A stretch of 64,000 nucleotides of DNA from Pseudofrankia sp. DC12. GTDB taxonomy: Bacteria > Actinomycetota > Actinomycetes > Frankiales > Frankiaceae. The notes under the pieces were generated by a model. The model was not told the origin of the DNA. It made no database searches and saw nothing but the letters and a program-made list of their open reading frames with translations. Position numbers and translations under genes: made by a program. Positions 51,456 to 61,816 of this stretch are shown piece by piece (positions within the stretch are counted from its first letter, which is position 1; every line of letters starts with the position of its first letter). The DNA is taken from NCBI RefSeq assembly GCF_000966285.1, contig NZ_KQ031391.1, forward strand, positions 3,135,208 through 3,199,207, read 5' to 3'.

Positions 51456-52910
51456 TCAGGGGGCCGGCTCCGGCTCCGCCGGCTCGGCGCCCTTCGTCCC
51501 GCGCATGGAGGGGAAGAGGACGACGTCGCGCAGCGTCGGGGCGTCGGTGAGCAGCGCGACGAACCGGTCGATACCCAGGCCCAGGCCGGACATCGGCGGC
51601 ATACCGTACTCCATCGCCTCGATGAAGTCCTCTTCGAGCATCATCGTCTCGTCGTCGCCGGCGGCCCGCAGCTCGGCCTGCTCCTCCAGCCGCGCCCGCT
51701 GGTCAACCGGGTCGACCAGCTCGGAGTACGCCTTGACGATCTCCCAGCCGTTCACGACGACCTGGAAGATGTCCAGCCGGGTCGGGTCGTCGTCGCTGCG
51801 CCGGGCCAGCGGCACCAGCTCCACCGGGTGGCCGACGAGGAAGCACGGCTGGACCAGCTCGGGCCGCACCGTCTTCTTGTAGAGAAGGTCGACGAGCGCC
51901 GCGTAGGAGGCCGCCTTGCTGACATCCAGGCCAAAGCCGGCGCACTTCGTCTTCAACGTCTCGAAGTCGCGCACGACCCGCAAATCGATCCCGGTGCGGC
52001 TTTCGACGGCATCCCGGTAGTCGATGACCGGCCAGTCGGCACCGAAGTCGAGCTCGGTGCCCTCGTAGGTCGCCGTCCTGGAACCGATCACGTCATCGAG
52101 GACGGCTAGGATCAGCTCACGGACAAAGCGCATGTTGTCGTGGTAGTCCCAGTACGCCGCGTACCATTCGACCATCGTGAACTCCTGCAGGTGCGAGGGG
52201 TCGATGCCCTCGTTGCGGAAGTTTCGGCCGATCTCGTAGACCCGGTCGAACGAGCCGGCGACGACCCGCTTGAGGTAGGTCTCCACCGCGATGCGCAGGT
52301 AGAAGTCCTCGCCGAGCGCGTTGTGCCGGGTGATGAACGGACGCGCCGCGGCACCGGAGGCCGCGTCGGTGAGGATCGGCGTCTCGACCTCGAGGAAGTC
52401 GGCGTCGTCGAGGAAGCTCCGAATACGGCTGATGACCCGGGACCTGATGCGGAACCGTTCCCGGGACTCCGGGTTGGCCAGCAGGTCCAGGTAGCGGCGC
52501 CGGTAGCGGGTCTCGACGTCGGCGACGCCGTGCCACTTGTCCGGCAGCGCGCGCACCGTCCTGTTGAGCAGCATGAAGTCGGTGGCGCCTACGGTCCGCT
52601 CGCCCTTACGGGTGGTGTAGACGGTGCCGGTGACGCCGACGAAGTCGCCGACCTTCACCGAGCTGTGCCACTCCTTGTAGGTCTCCTCGCCCAGCTCGTT
52701 GCGGTTCAGCGAGATCTGCACCCGGCCGGCCCGGTCCTGGATGGTCCCGAAGACGAGGCCACCCATCCGGCGCCACAGCATGAGACGCCCTGCGACGCGG
52801 GCGGGCGTGCCGTCCGGCGCCGTCTGGACGTCCGCCGACGTCAGGTCCGTCTGGTACCCGGACCTGGGCAGCCGTGCCGCCCCGTCGACCGTCGGCTCGT
52901 CGGCTGTCAT
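51456..52910 (-). CDS. lysS: Lysyl-tRNA synthetase, class II
   Basis: Charges tRNA-Lys. The 484-residue protein has an N-terminal OB-fold anticodon domain (ARVAGRLMLWRRMGGLVFG), class II motif 2 FRNEGIDPSHLQEFTMVEWY and motif 3 GLGLGIDRFVALLTDAPTLR, followed by DVVLFPSMR. A short Ala/Glu/Pro tail ends it. ATG 52910 is chosen for the usual N-terminus. It marks the return to the conserved chromosomal block; clpC follows divergently. Confidence 0.95.
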   Translation of the reverse strand: MTADEPTVDGAARLPRSGYQTDLTSADVQTAPDGTPARVAGRLMLWRRMGGLVFGTIQDRAGRVQISLNRNELGEETYKEWHSSVKVGDFVGVTGTVYTTRKGERTVGATDFMLLNRTVRALPDKWHGVADVETRYRRRYLDLLANPESRERFRIRSRVISRIRSFLDDADFLEVETPILTDAASGAAARPFITRHNALGEDFYLRIAVETYLKRVVAGSFDRVYEIGRNFRNEGIDPSHLQEFTMVEWYAAYWDYHDNMRFVRELILAVLDDVIGSRTATYEGTELDFGADWPVIDYRDAVESRTGIDLRVVRDFETLKTKCAGFGLDVSKAASYAALVDLLYKKTVRPELVQPCFLVGHPVELVPLARRSDDDPTRLDIFQVVVNGWEIVKAYSELVDPVDQRARLEEQAELRAAGDDETMMLEEDFIEAMEYGMPPMSGLGLGIDRFVALLTDAPTLRDVVLFPSMRGTKGAEPAEPEPAP

Positions 52911-53512
52911 CGAACCCGCACCTTCTTCACACCGCGCGACCGTCACCCACCGCGCGACCGTCGGAGGCCGGCCGTCGCCGCGCTGGCACTGACGGGCAGC
53001 CCCTGGGTCGCCGCCTGGCGACTCCCGGGCGCACCGATGCGCCGCGAGGCGATACCCAGCGTACCGATCTGCGGTCCAGACCCCGTGCGCCGTCAGGCGG
53101 CGCCGCGGTGCCGCGGTATTGCGGTACCGCGGCATTGCGGTACCGAAAACGGCCGGTGCCGGGAACGGTGGCCGCGCGGCCGGGCCGCCGCCGCCGGTCA
53201 CCGGGCGGGGCCGGACCCAGGCGGCCGCGTGAGAGGCCGGCGGGCCGGGTACGGACTCCCAGGTGGACCTGCACCTTTCCGCTCTCGGCGGAACGCCGTG
53301 CCGGAATCATGACCGCTCGGCCACCGTTGGCGTAGGCGTCGAGGAAGACGTCTGGACCCATCGGGGCACGACGGCGCTGTCGGCCCCGTCCGCGACGAGG
53401 TGGCCGGGTTCTGACGGATAGGTTTCTGTTCGATGCGTGAGGACATGCCTCGGCGGAGCTAGCATGCGGATACCGGCTGTCGTGTGGTCGGTCGCAGCTC
53501 GAAGGAGCGCAC
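52911..53512. other. 602-base divergent gap lysS/clpC
   Basis: Holds the promoters of both genes. A 16-bp repeat (CCGCGGTATTGCGGTA) occurs at 53111 and 53127 with one difference, full of CGGTACCG palindromes. A minus-strand frame from 53361 starts MGPDVFLDAYANGGRAVMI and looks protein-like for about 40 residues but then runs into low-complexity sequence, so it may be a gene fragment. The lsr2 gene I would expect near here in related genomes was not found. Confidence 0.45.
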
Positions 53513-56023
53513 ATGTTCGAGAGATTCACCGACCGGGCACGTCGGGTCGTCGTCCTGGCTCAAGAAGAGGCCAGGATGCTCAACCACAACTACATCGGCA
53601 CCGAGCACATCCTCCTCGGCCTGATCCACGAGGGTGAGGGTGTCGCGGCGAAGGCGCTGGAGTCGCTGGGGATCTCGCTCGAGGGTGTGCGGTCGCAGGT
53701 TGAAGAGATCATCGGTCAGGGCCAGCAGGCCCCGAGCGGGCACATCCCCTTCACCCCGCGCGCGAAGAAGGTCCTCGAGCTGTCCCTGCGCGAGGCGCTG
53801 CAGCTCGGTCACAACTACATCGGCACCGAGCACATCCTCCTCGGCCTGATCCGCGAGGGTGAGGGTGTCGCCGCCCAGGTGCTGGTGAAGCTCGGCGCCG
53901 ACCTCAACCGGGTCCGCCAGCAGGTCATCCAGCTGCTGTCCGGCTACCAGGGCAAGGGCGACCCGGCGACCGCCGGCGCGCCGTCCGAGGGCACGCCGTC
54001 GACGTCGCTGGTGCTCGACCAGTTCGGCCGCAACCTGACCGCGGCCGCCCGCGAGTCCAAGCTCGACCCGGTCATCGGGCGCGAGAAGGAAATCGAGCGG
54101 GTCATGCAGGTGCTGTCGCGGCGGACCAAGAACAACCCGGTCTTGATCGGCGAGCCCGGCGTCGGCAAGACCGCGGTCGTCGAGGGCCTGGCGCAGGCGA
54201 TCGTCAAGGGCGAGGTGCCCGAGACACTCAAGGACAAGCAGCTGTACACCCTCGACCTCGGCGCGCTGGTCGCCGGTTCCCGCTACCGCGGTGACTTCGA
54301 GGAGCGGCTGAAGAAGGTCCTCAAGGAGATCCGCACCCGCGGCGACATCATCCTGTTCATCGACGAGCTGCACACGCTCGTCGGGGCGGGTGCCGCCGAG
54401 GGCGCGATCGATGCCGCGTCGATCCTCAAGCCGATGCTGGCTCGTGGCGAGCTGCAGACCATCGGCGCGACCACGCTCGACGAGTACCGCAAGCACCTGG
54501 AGAAGGACGCGGCGCTGGAGCGCCGGTTCCAGCCGATCCAGGTCGCGGAGCCGTCGGTGGCGCACACCATCGAGATCCTCAAGGGCCTGCGCGACCGGTA
54601 CGAGGCGCACCACCGCGTCTCGATCACCGACGCCGCCCTCGTCGCCGCCGCGTCGCTGGCCGACCGGTACATCTCGGACCGCTTCCTGCCGGACAAGGCG
54701 ATCGACCTGATCGACGAGGCCGGCTCCCGGATGCGCATCCGCCGGATGACCGCGCCGCCGGACCTGCGCGAGTTCGACGAGCGCATCGCGAACGTCCGCC
54801 GGGACAAGGAGTCCGCGATCGACGCGCAGGACTTCGAGAAGGCGGCGTCGCTGCGCGACAAGGAGAAGAACCTGATCGCGGACAAGGGCAAGCGCGAGAA
54901 GGAGTGGAAGGCCGGCGACATGGACGTCGTCGCCGAGGTCGGCGACGAGGAGATCGCCGAGGTGCTCGCCATCTGGACGGGCATCCCGGTCTTCAAGCTG
55001 ACCGAGGAGGAGACGGCCCGCCTCCTGCGCATGGAGGACGAGCTGCACCGGCGCGTCATCGGCCAGCAGCAGGCCATCAAGGCCGTCTCCCAGGCGATCC
55101 GGCGTACCCGGGCCGGCCTGAAGGACCCGAAGCGCCCCGGCGGCTCGTTCATCTTCGCCGGCCCGTCCGGTGTCGGTAAGACCGAGCTTTCCAAGACGCT
55201 GGCCGAGTTCCTGTTCGGCGACGAGGACGCGCTCATCCAGCTCGACATGTCCGAGTACATGGAGAAGCACACCGTCTCGCGGCTGGTGGGCTCCCCGCCC
55301 GGCTATGTCGGCTACGAGGAGGGCGGCCAGCTCACCGAGCGGGTGCGCCGCAAGCCGTTCTCGGTGGTCCTGTTCGACGAGGTCGAGAAGGCCCACCCGG
55401 ACGTCTTCAACACGCTCCTGCAGATCCTGGAGGACGGCCGCCTGACCGACTCCCAGGGCCGGCTGGTCGACTTCAAGAACACCGTCCTGATCATGACGTC
55501 GAACCTGGGCACCCGCGACATCTCCAAGGGCCCGGGCATCGGCTTCGCGACCGGCCAGGGCGCGGTCGACTACGAGCGGATGAAGGCCAAGGTCCAGGAC
55601 GAGCTCAAGCAGCACTTCCGGCCCGAGTTCCTCAACCGCATCGACGACATCATCGTCTTCCACCAGCTGTCCCAGGACGAGATCATCCAGATCGTCGACC
55701 TGATGCTGGCCCGGGTCGACTCGCAGCTGAAGAACAAGGACATGGCGCTGGAGCTCACGCCGGCCGCCAAGCAGCTGCTCGCCGTCCGCGGCTACGACCC
55801 CGTGCTGGGCGCCCGGCCGCTGCGCCGGACGATCCAGCGGGAGATCGAGGACGTCCTGTCCGAGAAGATCCTGTACGGCACACTGAAGCCGGGCGAGATC
55901 GTGATCGGTGACGTCGAGGGTGACCCCACCGCCGAGGACGCGAAGTTCGTCTTCCGCGGCGAGACGAAGCCGAGCTCGGTCCCGGACACCCCGCCCATCG
56001 ACCTGGCCAAGTCCGGCGAGTAA
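53513..56023 (+). CDS. clpC: ATP-dependent Clp protease ATPase subunit ClpC
   Basis: Hsp100 unfoldase that feeds substrates to ClpP. The 836 residues contain two Clp_N repeats (1-150, both with [14 protein letters not shown]), AAA-1 with Walker A GEPGVGKT (about 213), a UVR linker (about 421-460), and AAA-2 with Walker [10 protein letters not shown] (about 550), [13 protein letters not shown] and the ClpP-binding loop region [16 protein letters not shown] lies a few bases before ATG 53513. Length and order match actinobacterial ClpC. Confidence 0.97.
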   Translation: MFERFTDRARRVVVLAQEEARMLNHNYIGTEHILLGLIHEGEGVAAKALESLGISLEGVRSQVEEIIGQGQQAPSGHIPFTPRAKKVLELSLREALQLGHNYIGTEHILLGLIREGEGVAAQVLVKLGADLNRVRQQVIQLLSGYQGKGDPATAGAPSEGTPSTSLVLDQFGRNLTAAARESKLDPVIGREKEIERVMQVLSRRTKNNPVLIGEPGVGKTAVVEGLAQAIVKGEVPETLKDKQLYTLDLGALVAGSRYRGDFEERLKKVLKEIRTRGDIILFIDELHTLVGAGAAEGAIDAASILKPMLARGELQTIGATTLDEYRKHLEKDAALERRFQPIQVAEPSVAHTIEILKGLRDRYEAHHRVSITDAALVAAASLADRYISDRFLPDKAIDLIDEAGSRMRIRRMTAPPDLREFDERIANVRRDKESAIDAQDFEKAASLRDKEKNLIADKGKREKEWKAGDMDVVAEVGDEEIAEVLAIWTGIPVFKLTEEETARLLRMEDELHRRVIGQQQAIKAVSQAIRRTRAGLKDPKRPGGSFIFAGPSGVGKTELSKTLAEFLFGDEDALIQLDMSEYMEKHTVSRLVGSPPGYVGYEEGGQLTERVRRKPFSVVLFDEVEKAHPDVFNTLLQILEDGRLTDSQGRLVDFKNTVLIMTSNLGTRDISKGPGIGFATGQGAVDYERMKAKVQDELKQHFRPEFLNRIDDIIVFHQLSQDEIIQIVDLMLARVDSQLKNKDMALELTPAAKQLLAVRGYDPVLGARPLRRTIQREIEDVLSEKILYGTLKPGEIVIGDVEGDPTAEDAKFVFRGETKPSSVPDTPPIDLAKSGE

Positions 56024-56094
56024 GGCCGGGCGCGCAGCGCCCTGGCCGGGTAGGTGTGCAGGAGACAGCTCGGCATAAACTGAACAGCAAGGTT

Positions 56095-56128
56095 GGGAGG
56101 GCGGTCACGGCTTCGTGGCCGCCCTTCC
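56095..56128 (+). terminator. Intrinsic terminator-like hairpin after clpC
   Basis: GGGAGGGCGGTCACG (56095-56109) pairs with CGTGGCCGCCCTTCC (56114-56128) around a GCTT loop, 15 pairs with two G-T wobbles. It lies 72 bases after the clpC stop. No T-run follows. Confidence 0.7.
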
Positions 56129-56175
56129 GCATGTCAGCACCACGCGACACGGACACGAACGGGGGGCGAACGGCC

Positions 56176-57759
56176 ATGGCACGACATCCGTCGGCAGGTA
56201 GTGGAGTTCATCTGACGTTCGGCGCGGACCCCGCCACGTCGATGGTCGTCTCCTGGCTGGGCGACGATGAGCCATCCGCGGGGAGTTCCACGGCCGGCTC
56301 GGCCGGTCCGCTGGCCGCGCTGCGCCAGGGGCTGCGTCCGCAGCCAAGGCGGCCGGAGGTGCGGTTCGCGCCGGCCGAGCCGGACGGCGCCGCGGCAGGC
56401 CCGGTCCCCGGCGACGACGCGGCCGAGCGGGCGGCGGCGACGACCAGCACGTTCCGGGACGCGGCCCGGCGCCGCCACCACGTCCACCACGCCCGGCTGA
56501 CCGGGCTCCGGCCGGGGACCCGCTACCGGTACACGATCGAGCCGGCACCCATGGGCGAACCCGCCACCGGCGAGTTCCGCACCCCCGCGGCGCCCGGCGC
56601 GGACGAGGCCTTCACCTTCACCTGCTTCGGTGACCATGGCACCGACCAGCCGGACGACCCGTACGGCACCGCCGCGTCCAGGGCCGTCGTCGGCGCGCTC
56701 GACCGCCTGGAACCGCTGTTCAACCTGGCGCTCGGTGACCTCACCTACGCGAGCCTGCGCAAGGACCCGGCCCGGGCCTGGGCCGACTGGTTCCGGATGA
56801 TCTCGCCGTCGGCCCGGTGCCGGCCGTGGATGCCGGTCGCGGGCAACCACGAGAGCGAACGCGGGATGGGCCGGTTCGGCCTGACGCCGTACCAGGCGTA
56901 CTTCCTGTCACCGCCCAACGGCGCCGGCCCCGACTATGAGGGGCTCTGGTACGCCTTCACGGTCGGCCGGGCCCGGTTCGTCATGGTGTTCGGCGAGGAC
57001 GTCTGCTACCAGGACCACGGCGAGGTGTACCTGCGCGGCTTCAGCGAGGGCCGGCAGACGGCCTGGCTGGAGCGCACGCTTCGCGAGGCCCGCGCCGACG
57101 ACACGATCGACTGGGTCGTCGTCGGCATCCACCAGGTCGCCATGTCCACCGCCGCGCACCACAACGGCGGCGATCTCGGGCTGCGCGCGGAGTGGCTGCC
57201 GCTGTTCGACCGCTACGACGTCGACCTGGTGCTCTGTGGCCACGAGCATCACTACGAGCGAACCCATCCGGTCCGCGGGTTCGTGCCCGGTTCGGCCGAG
57301 CTGACGCCGCGGCCGGCGGTGACGGCGCAGCACGCCGTCGCCAGCGCCGCGCCGCTGGCGGCCACCGGGCCGCTCGTCGGCTCACTCGGCCCGGGACCGG
57401 CCGGCGCCGAGCTTGAGCACGTCGACGCGACCGCCGGGACGGTGCACCTCACGATCGGCACGGGCGGCTCGTCGACACCAAGCGCCGAGGCGCTGTTCGA
57501 CCCGCCCGCCGGCCGGGTGGTCGTCGAGGCGGAGAAGCGCGGCGGCGGCCGGCGGCGCACCATCTACCGGCTGGAGGAGGCGCCGTGGCTCGCGGCCCGC
57601 TCCACCAAGCACCCGTACGCGTTCGCCGCCCTGCGCGTCGACCCGGGAGAGCCCGGCGGCACCACGACCATCCGCGTCACGGTCCACGACTCCCTCGCGC
57701 CCGACGAGCCGCCGTTCGACGAGGTGATCCTCACCCGCCCCCGCCGCGACGCCACCTGA
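56176..57759 (+). CDS. Metallophosphoesterase, purple acid phosphatase-like
   Basis: A 527-residue phosphoesterase. An N-terminal fibronectin-like domain (LTGLRPGTRYRYTI) precedes a calcineurin-like domain with FTCFGDHGT, LALGDLTYA, PVAGNHESE, VVGIHQVAM and CGHEHHYERTHP, the five metal-binding blocks. No signal peptide is evident from ATG 56176, so it may be cytosolic or exported by an unseen route; an in-frame start at 56056 would run through the clpC terminator. Substrate unknown. Confidence 0.87.
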   Translation: MARHPSAGSGVHLTFGADPATSMVVSWLGDDEPSAGSSTAGSAGPLAALRQGLRPQPRRPEVRFAPAEPDGAAAGPVPGDDAAERAAATTSTFRDAARRRHHVHHARLTGLRPGTRYRYTIEPAPMGEPATGEFRTPAAPGADEAFTFTCFGDHGTDQPDDPYGTAASRAVVGALDRLEPLFNLALGDLTYASLRKDPARAWADWFRMISPSARCRPWMPVAGNHESERGMGRFGLTPYQAYFLSPPNGAGPDYEGLWYAFTVGRARFVMVFGEDVCYQDHGEVYLRGFSEGRQTAWLERTLREARADDTIDWVVVGIHQVAMSTAAHHNGGDLGLRAEWLPLFDRYDVDLVLCGHEHHYERTHPVRGFVPGSAELTPRPAVTAQHAVASAAPLAATGPLVGSLGPGPAGAELEHVDATAGTVHLTIGTGGSSTPSAEALFDPPAGRVVVEAEKRGGGRRRTIYRLEEAPWLAARSTKHPYAFAALRVDPGEPGGTTTIRVTVHDSLAPDEPPFDEVILTRPRRDAT

Positions 57760-57810
57760 CGTCAGGGGCAGGCGGCGTTGACCGGCGACCCGGACGGTCG
57801 GGCCTGACGG

Positions 57811-58734
57811 TCAGCGGTCGGCGTCCTCACCGGCCTCCGCGCCGGGACGACCGCGGGTGGCGATCTGGTGGGCCGCGCGGTAGAGCCGCCACGGGGTGCG
57901 GGTCCGGCGTCGCAGCTGCATCACCGGGCTGTCCTGGCCTGCGATGATCAGCCGGTGCAGGTCGGCCGGCCTGGTGTCGCCGGTGACGATGAGCCGGCGC
58001 ACCGCGAACGGGTCGCCCGCTCGGGGGTGCAGCCCGTAGCCGACCTCGCAGGCATTGGCGAAGCCCGCCTCCGCGACCGCCGACCGGACCGTCCGGGTGT
58101 GGTAGCCGAACGGGTAGCAGAAACTGCGGACCGGACGGGCCAGCCGGTCCGACAGAAGCCGGCGGCTGCGCACGATGTCCGAGCGCATGAGGTGCGCGGG
58201 CATCAGGTCCAGCTCGGCGTGCGCGTGCCCGTGCGACCCGATCTCGATGCCCGCCGCCGCGACCTCGGCGATCTGCGGCCAGTCCATGATCCGCAGCTCG
58301 GCCTCGCGGTAGCCGGCCATCCAGCCGGCCTTGCGCGCGACATGCGCGGTCGGCACGTACAGCGTGGCCCCGCAGCCGGCCGCCACCAGCTGCTCCGTCG
58401 CGCCGAGGAAGTCGACGAAACCGTCATCGAACGTGACGGCGACCGTCCGGTCGTCCGGCTCGTCCAACGCCGCCGACAGCCCGACCAGCCGGTAGCCGGC
58501 GTCCACCAGCGTGCCGAGCTGGTCGGCGAACAGCCCCGGGTCGACCTGCCAACGCCGAAACGCGCTGCTCGCCCCCCGCCCGACGCTGTGGTACATCAGC
58601 ACGGGGAGACGACCACGGTCAGACCACGCCGACGAGTCCTGGCCACCGGCCGAACCCGAAGCCGACCACCCGGCCGCCCGGCCGTTCACGCGCATCGCCT
58701 CCAGCTCACCACGCCACGGCGGCCGGGCCGCCAT
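57811..58734 (-). CDS. Polysaccharide deacetylase (NodB domain)
   Basis: A 307-residue NodB-fold protein: LMYHSVG, VTFDDGFVDF (catalytic and metal Asp), EIGSHGHAHAELD (metal His pair), FCYPFGYH and a final VRRLIVTGDT. It would remove N- or O-acetyl groups from a sugar polymer. No clear signal peptide is seen. It lies 12 bases downstream of a GT2 gene and is probably co-transcribed. Confidence 0.88.
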   Translation of the reverse strand: MAARPPWRGELEAMRVNGRAAGWSASGSAGGQDSSAWSDRGRLPVLMYHSVGRGASSAFRRWQVDPGLFADQLGTLVDAGYRLVGLSAALDEPDDRTVAVTFDDGFVDFLGATEQLVAAGCGATLYVPTAHVARKAGWMAGYREAELRIMDWPQIAEVAAAGIEIGSHGHAHAELDLMPAHLMRSDIVRSRRLLSDRLARPVRSFCYPFGYHTRTVRSAVAEAGFANACEVGYGLHPRAGDPFAVRRLIVTGDTRPADLHRLIIAGQDSPVMQLRRRTRTPWRLYRAAHQIATRGRPGAEAGEDADR

Positions 58735-58746
58735 GAGACGTATCGG

Positions 58747-59748
58747 TCACGGCCGGGCCGGTTGCGGAGACTCCGGCGCCGGCACCGCGGCCCCGTCGCG
58801 CCGGGCGGACAGGAGCGCCGCTCCCACGAAGCTGACCACGGTCGTCGCCGAGCCCAGGAGCAGCAGCAGCACGCGCCCGGCGGCGGCGGGCTGGCCCCGC
58901 ACCGCCGCGCGCAGGCCGCTGAACACACCAGCCGGCAGGATCCGCAGGAGAAAGTCCTGCTCAGGGCCCAGTGACGACCTCCGGCGCAGCGGACGCGCGC
59001 GCCCCGAGCCACGGGTGATCACCCTGAGCAGCGCCTTCGACCGTCCTTCCTCCCAGCAACGACGCAGCACATAACGCGGCGAGCTGCGCTGACGCGGCAC
59101 CCGATGGTGGATGACGGCCGCCGGCTCATACAGGAACTGACCACCTTCGTGCAGCCGCTGCGCGCGGATGCAGAACTCGGTCTCCTCGCATCCCGCGGCG
59201 CCCTTCGCCTTGCGGCCCAGCCGGTCGTCGAAACCGCCAACCTCGTCGAAGAGACGCCGCCGGAAGAGCGCACAGCCGCCGAACACGTTCCGGACCGGCT
59301 GGCAGGACGCGGGCAGGCCCTGATGACTGCACCCGACCGTCCACAGCAGCTCGTCCGGAAACCACCCCGGCTGCGCGGATTCCCACGCCGGCAGCGTCCG
59401 GCCACCGACCCCGAGCACGTCCGGTGAGCTCGCCGCCGCCGCCACCAGCGACTCAAGCCACGCCGGCTCCGCCGTCGCGTCATCGTCGAGGAACGCGACA
59501 TAGTCCGTCGTCACGGCCCGCAGCCCGGTGTTGCGAGCGTTGGACAGGCCGGTCCGGCCGCCCGTCGACAAAACCTGCTCGTCACCACCACGATCGTGCA
59601 GCTTCTTCAACAGCTCGTCGTCACCGTCGACGACCACGATCACCTGATCGGGCACGCGGGTCTGTGCGCGCAGCGACTCGAGCGCCGCCGCCAACAGCGC
59701 GTACCGCACCACCAGATGACTGCAGACGACGACACTCACCGTGCTCAC
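58747..59748 (-). CDS. Glycosyltransferase family 2
   Basis: A 333-residue GT-A enzyme. TVSVVVCSH is followed by VIVVVDGDDELL, GLSNARNTGL, VAFLDDDATAEP (DxD) and GCEETEFCIRAQ (ED). A C-terminal basic segment and a helix (AGRVLLLLLGSATTVVSFVG) suggest membrane association. GTG 59748 follows GGGGGAGG. Paired with the deacetylase, it probably makes a modified cell-surface glycan. Confidence 0.85.
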   Translation of the reverse strand: MSTVSVVVCSHLVVRYALLAAALESLRAQTRVPDQVIVVVDGDDELLKKLHDRGGDEQVLSTGGRTGLSNARNTGLRAVTTDYVAFLDDDATAEPAWLESLVAAAASSPDVLGVGGRTLPAWESAQPGWFPDELLWTVGCSHQGLPASCQPVRNVFGGCALFRRRLFDEVGGFDDRLGRKAKGAAGCEETEFCIRAQRLHEGGQFLYEPAAVIHHRVPRQRSSPRYVLRRCWEEGRSKALLRVITRGSGRARPLRRRSSLGPEQDFLLRILPAGVFSGLRAAVRGQPAAAGRVLLLLLGSATTVVSFVGAALLSARRDGAAVPAPESPQPARP

Positions 59749-59986
59749 GGGGCCTCCCCCGCGAGCCCGGCGCGGCGCGCCGCCACCGGCTCCAGCCAGG
59801 TCCGACCTGATTCCGCACATGCAGTCATGGCGCTGCCTACGCCCCCGTCGTGAATCCCCCGTACCAGACCCGTCCCACCGTGGCCCCGCGGACGCCCAGG
59901 ACGGGCATCTAGCGCCTACGGCTGCGTACCTGGCATTCCCGAGAACGACCCTAGCAGCCGATCGACCCCGGTCAGGACAGGCTTCG

Positions 59987-61390
59987 CTAACGCTGGGCCG
60001 GCTCCTGGACCAGGTCGGCGACGACGACAGTGGTGTCGTCGCGGGCGCCGGCGAGCAGTGCGGCCTCGACGAGCGCGTCGGCGGCCCGCTCCGGGGGATC
60101 GTTCGCGAGCTGGTGCAACAGGCCGTAGAGCTGCTCGGGCTTCATGACCTTGGTCATGCCGTCGCTGGAGAGCACCACCCGGTCGCCGGCCTGGACCGCG
60201 ACCTGGAAGAGGTCCATCTCGACCTCGTCGGCCAGGCCGATCGCGTTCAGCAACGGGCCACCGGTGATGGCGTGCGGGGTGGTGAGCTGGCGTGGCTCAC
60301 CCCGGCCCGGCTGCAGCCAGACGGTGCTGTCGCCCACATGGGCCACGGTGATGGCCCGGCCGGTCTGCTCCTCACGGCCGAGCACGACGACGTCGAGCGT
60401 GCACGCCATGCCCCGCCAGCTCGGCTCGGACCTCGGCCGCTCCCGGACCATCTTGTTCGCCCGCACGACCGCGGCACGCAGGCCCTCGCGCGGATCGGCG
60501 GCGTACTGCGGCCGGAAACCGGCGACCGTGGTCACGGCCAGGGTCGAGGCGATCTGCCCGGCGGCCTCACCACCAACCCCGTCGGCGACCGCGAGCAGGC
60601 CGTCCACGACGACGAAGGCGTCCTCGTTCGGGCCGCCGCGCTTGCCTCTGCGGGTCCGACCGGCAGCCGCCAGCCGCAGCGGCGGCGCGGAGAAGTGCTC
60701 GGGCTCCTCGGCCACGTAGGGGCCGGCCGTCGCCGCCACGGTCGCTGGTTCCGCCGGCGGGCTCGGCGCGGCGACGGGCGCCGCGGGAACGGGCTCGGCC
60801 GGCGGCGCGGCATCCAGCCAGCTGGCCGGGGCAGCGGCGGGCTGGCTGTCACGGGCCGCGGGCAGGTTCCAGGCGTCGTCCTCGGCCGCGGTCGTGGCGT
60901 CCGGGGCGCCGGCCGGCGCCGGGCCCGGGTCGGCCGAGCGGGGGTGCGGTGCGCCACTGGGTGGCGGGGCCCAACCGGTCGCATCCGGGTCGCGGTCGTC
61001 GGCCGGCCAGCCGCCGTCCGTCGGAACCTGCGTCGTCACGTCATCTCTCCAGGCTTGACCGAGGGCAGGGTCGACGCGGCGGGCGTCGACGTCGGGGGCA
61101 GGCGCGGCCGGTCGCTGGCCGAGTCCGGGCACGAGGTCGGCAGGGTCCGTGTACTCGACGTCCGGCGGGCCGAAGGGGCTTCCGCCGCCGCGCCGGGCCG
61201 GCCGGCCCGTGTCCGGCGGGCTCCCGTCGTCCTGCCCGCGGCGGCGGGAACGCGACCCGCCCTGGGTAGGAGGTGGCTGCGCGCCGGGGCCGTACGTCGT
61301 TCGGCTGGAGCGGCTGGACAGCACGACGAAGACCGTGGCGCCCACGACCAGGACGACGATCAGCATGATCGGTAGCAGTGAGCTTTTCAT
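59987..61390 (-). CDS. Membrane-linked PP2C-type Ser/Thr phosphatase
   Basis: A 467-residue protein with one N-terminal helix (LLPIMLIVVLVVGATVFVVL), a Pro/Ala-rich linker of about 190 residues and a C-terminal PP2C domain. Metal-binding motifs are present: GPNEDAFVVV, AVADGVGGEAAG, VAHVGDSTVWL, VLSSDGMTKV and ARDDTTVVVADL. The order is unusual, since PstP of actinobacteria has the catalytic domain first and the helix last. ATG 61390 follows GGAGG with a short spacer. Likely acts on kinase targets at the membrane. Confidence 0.88.
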   Translation of the reverse strand: MKSSLLPIMLIVVLVVGATVFVVLSSRSSRTTYGPGAQPPPTQGGSRSRRRGQDDGSPPDTGRPARRGGGSPFGPPDVEYTDPADLVPGLGQRPAAPAPDVDARRVDPALGQAWRDDVTTQVPTDGGWPADDRDPDATGWAPPPSGAPHPRSADPGPAPAGAPDATTAAEDDAWNLPAARDSQPAAAPASWLDAAPPAEPVPAAPVAAPSPPAEPATVAATAGPYVAEEPEHFSAPPLRLAAAGRTRRGKRGGPNEDAFVVVDGLLAVADGVGGEAAGQIASTLAVTTVAGFRPQYAADPREGLRAAVVRANKMVRERPRSEPSWRGMACTLDVVVLGREEQTGRAITVAHVGDSTVWLQPGRGEPRQLTTPHAITGGPLLNAIGLADEVEMDLFQVAVQAGDRVVLSSDGMTKVMKPEQLYGLLHQLANDPPERAADALVEAALLAGARDDTTVVVADLVQEPAQR

Positions 61391-61816
61391 GGCCTCCGTA
61401 CCCCACCGCCGCGACGCGATCAGACCGACTTGGGAACCTTGCGTAGGCGGCACTGATCGTGCCGGCCATGCTGCCAGATCACCGACCTGTCCGGTCGCCG
61501 GCACCTGCCCCCGCCAGTCCGAACAGCCCCGGCCATCCATATCTCGATGTCCGTCCAAACAACGACATCAGCCCCGGGGCGGATGGCGAATTGTCGGAAC
61601 GCCGACACAGCGGACCCCCGACACCCGCGCCCAGCCACAGGACGGACCTCCCGTCTGGCCAGATCATCCCGCGAGACTGTCGCGGGACGGGCCTGAAAGG
61701 CTATCTTCCACCCGAATCCCGCCGTCCTAGGCACAACCCGCGGGTTCGCGGCCGGTGGGCGATCGATCCCCACCGAGAGCCCGGTCGGCGTCGTCAGGAA
61801 GCCGGCCGCAGTGAGG
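61391..61816. other. 426-base gap without a gene
   Basis: Between the phosphatase (-) and a large membrane protein (-). Frames here are short and carry no recognisable motif. Confidence 0.4.

Noticed and set aside
53000-53361. Small minus-strand gene starting MGPDVFLDAYANGG
   Set aside because: Protein-like only for about 40 residues and then low-complexity; no ribosome site. Kept as a remark under the gap entry.
53400-53512. ClgR-type operator before clpC
   Set aside because: GTTCG-like bases occur but no convincing palindrome, so no site is called.
53459-55663. 734-codon minus frame opposite clpC
   Set aside because: clpC is unambiguous, and the antisense protein is Val/Leu/Asp-rich without motifs.
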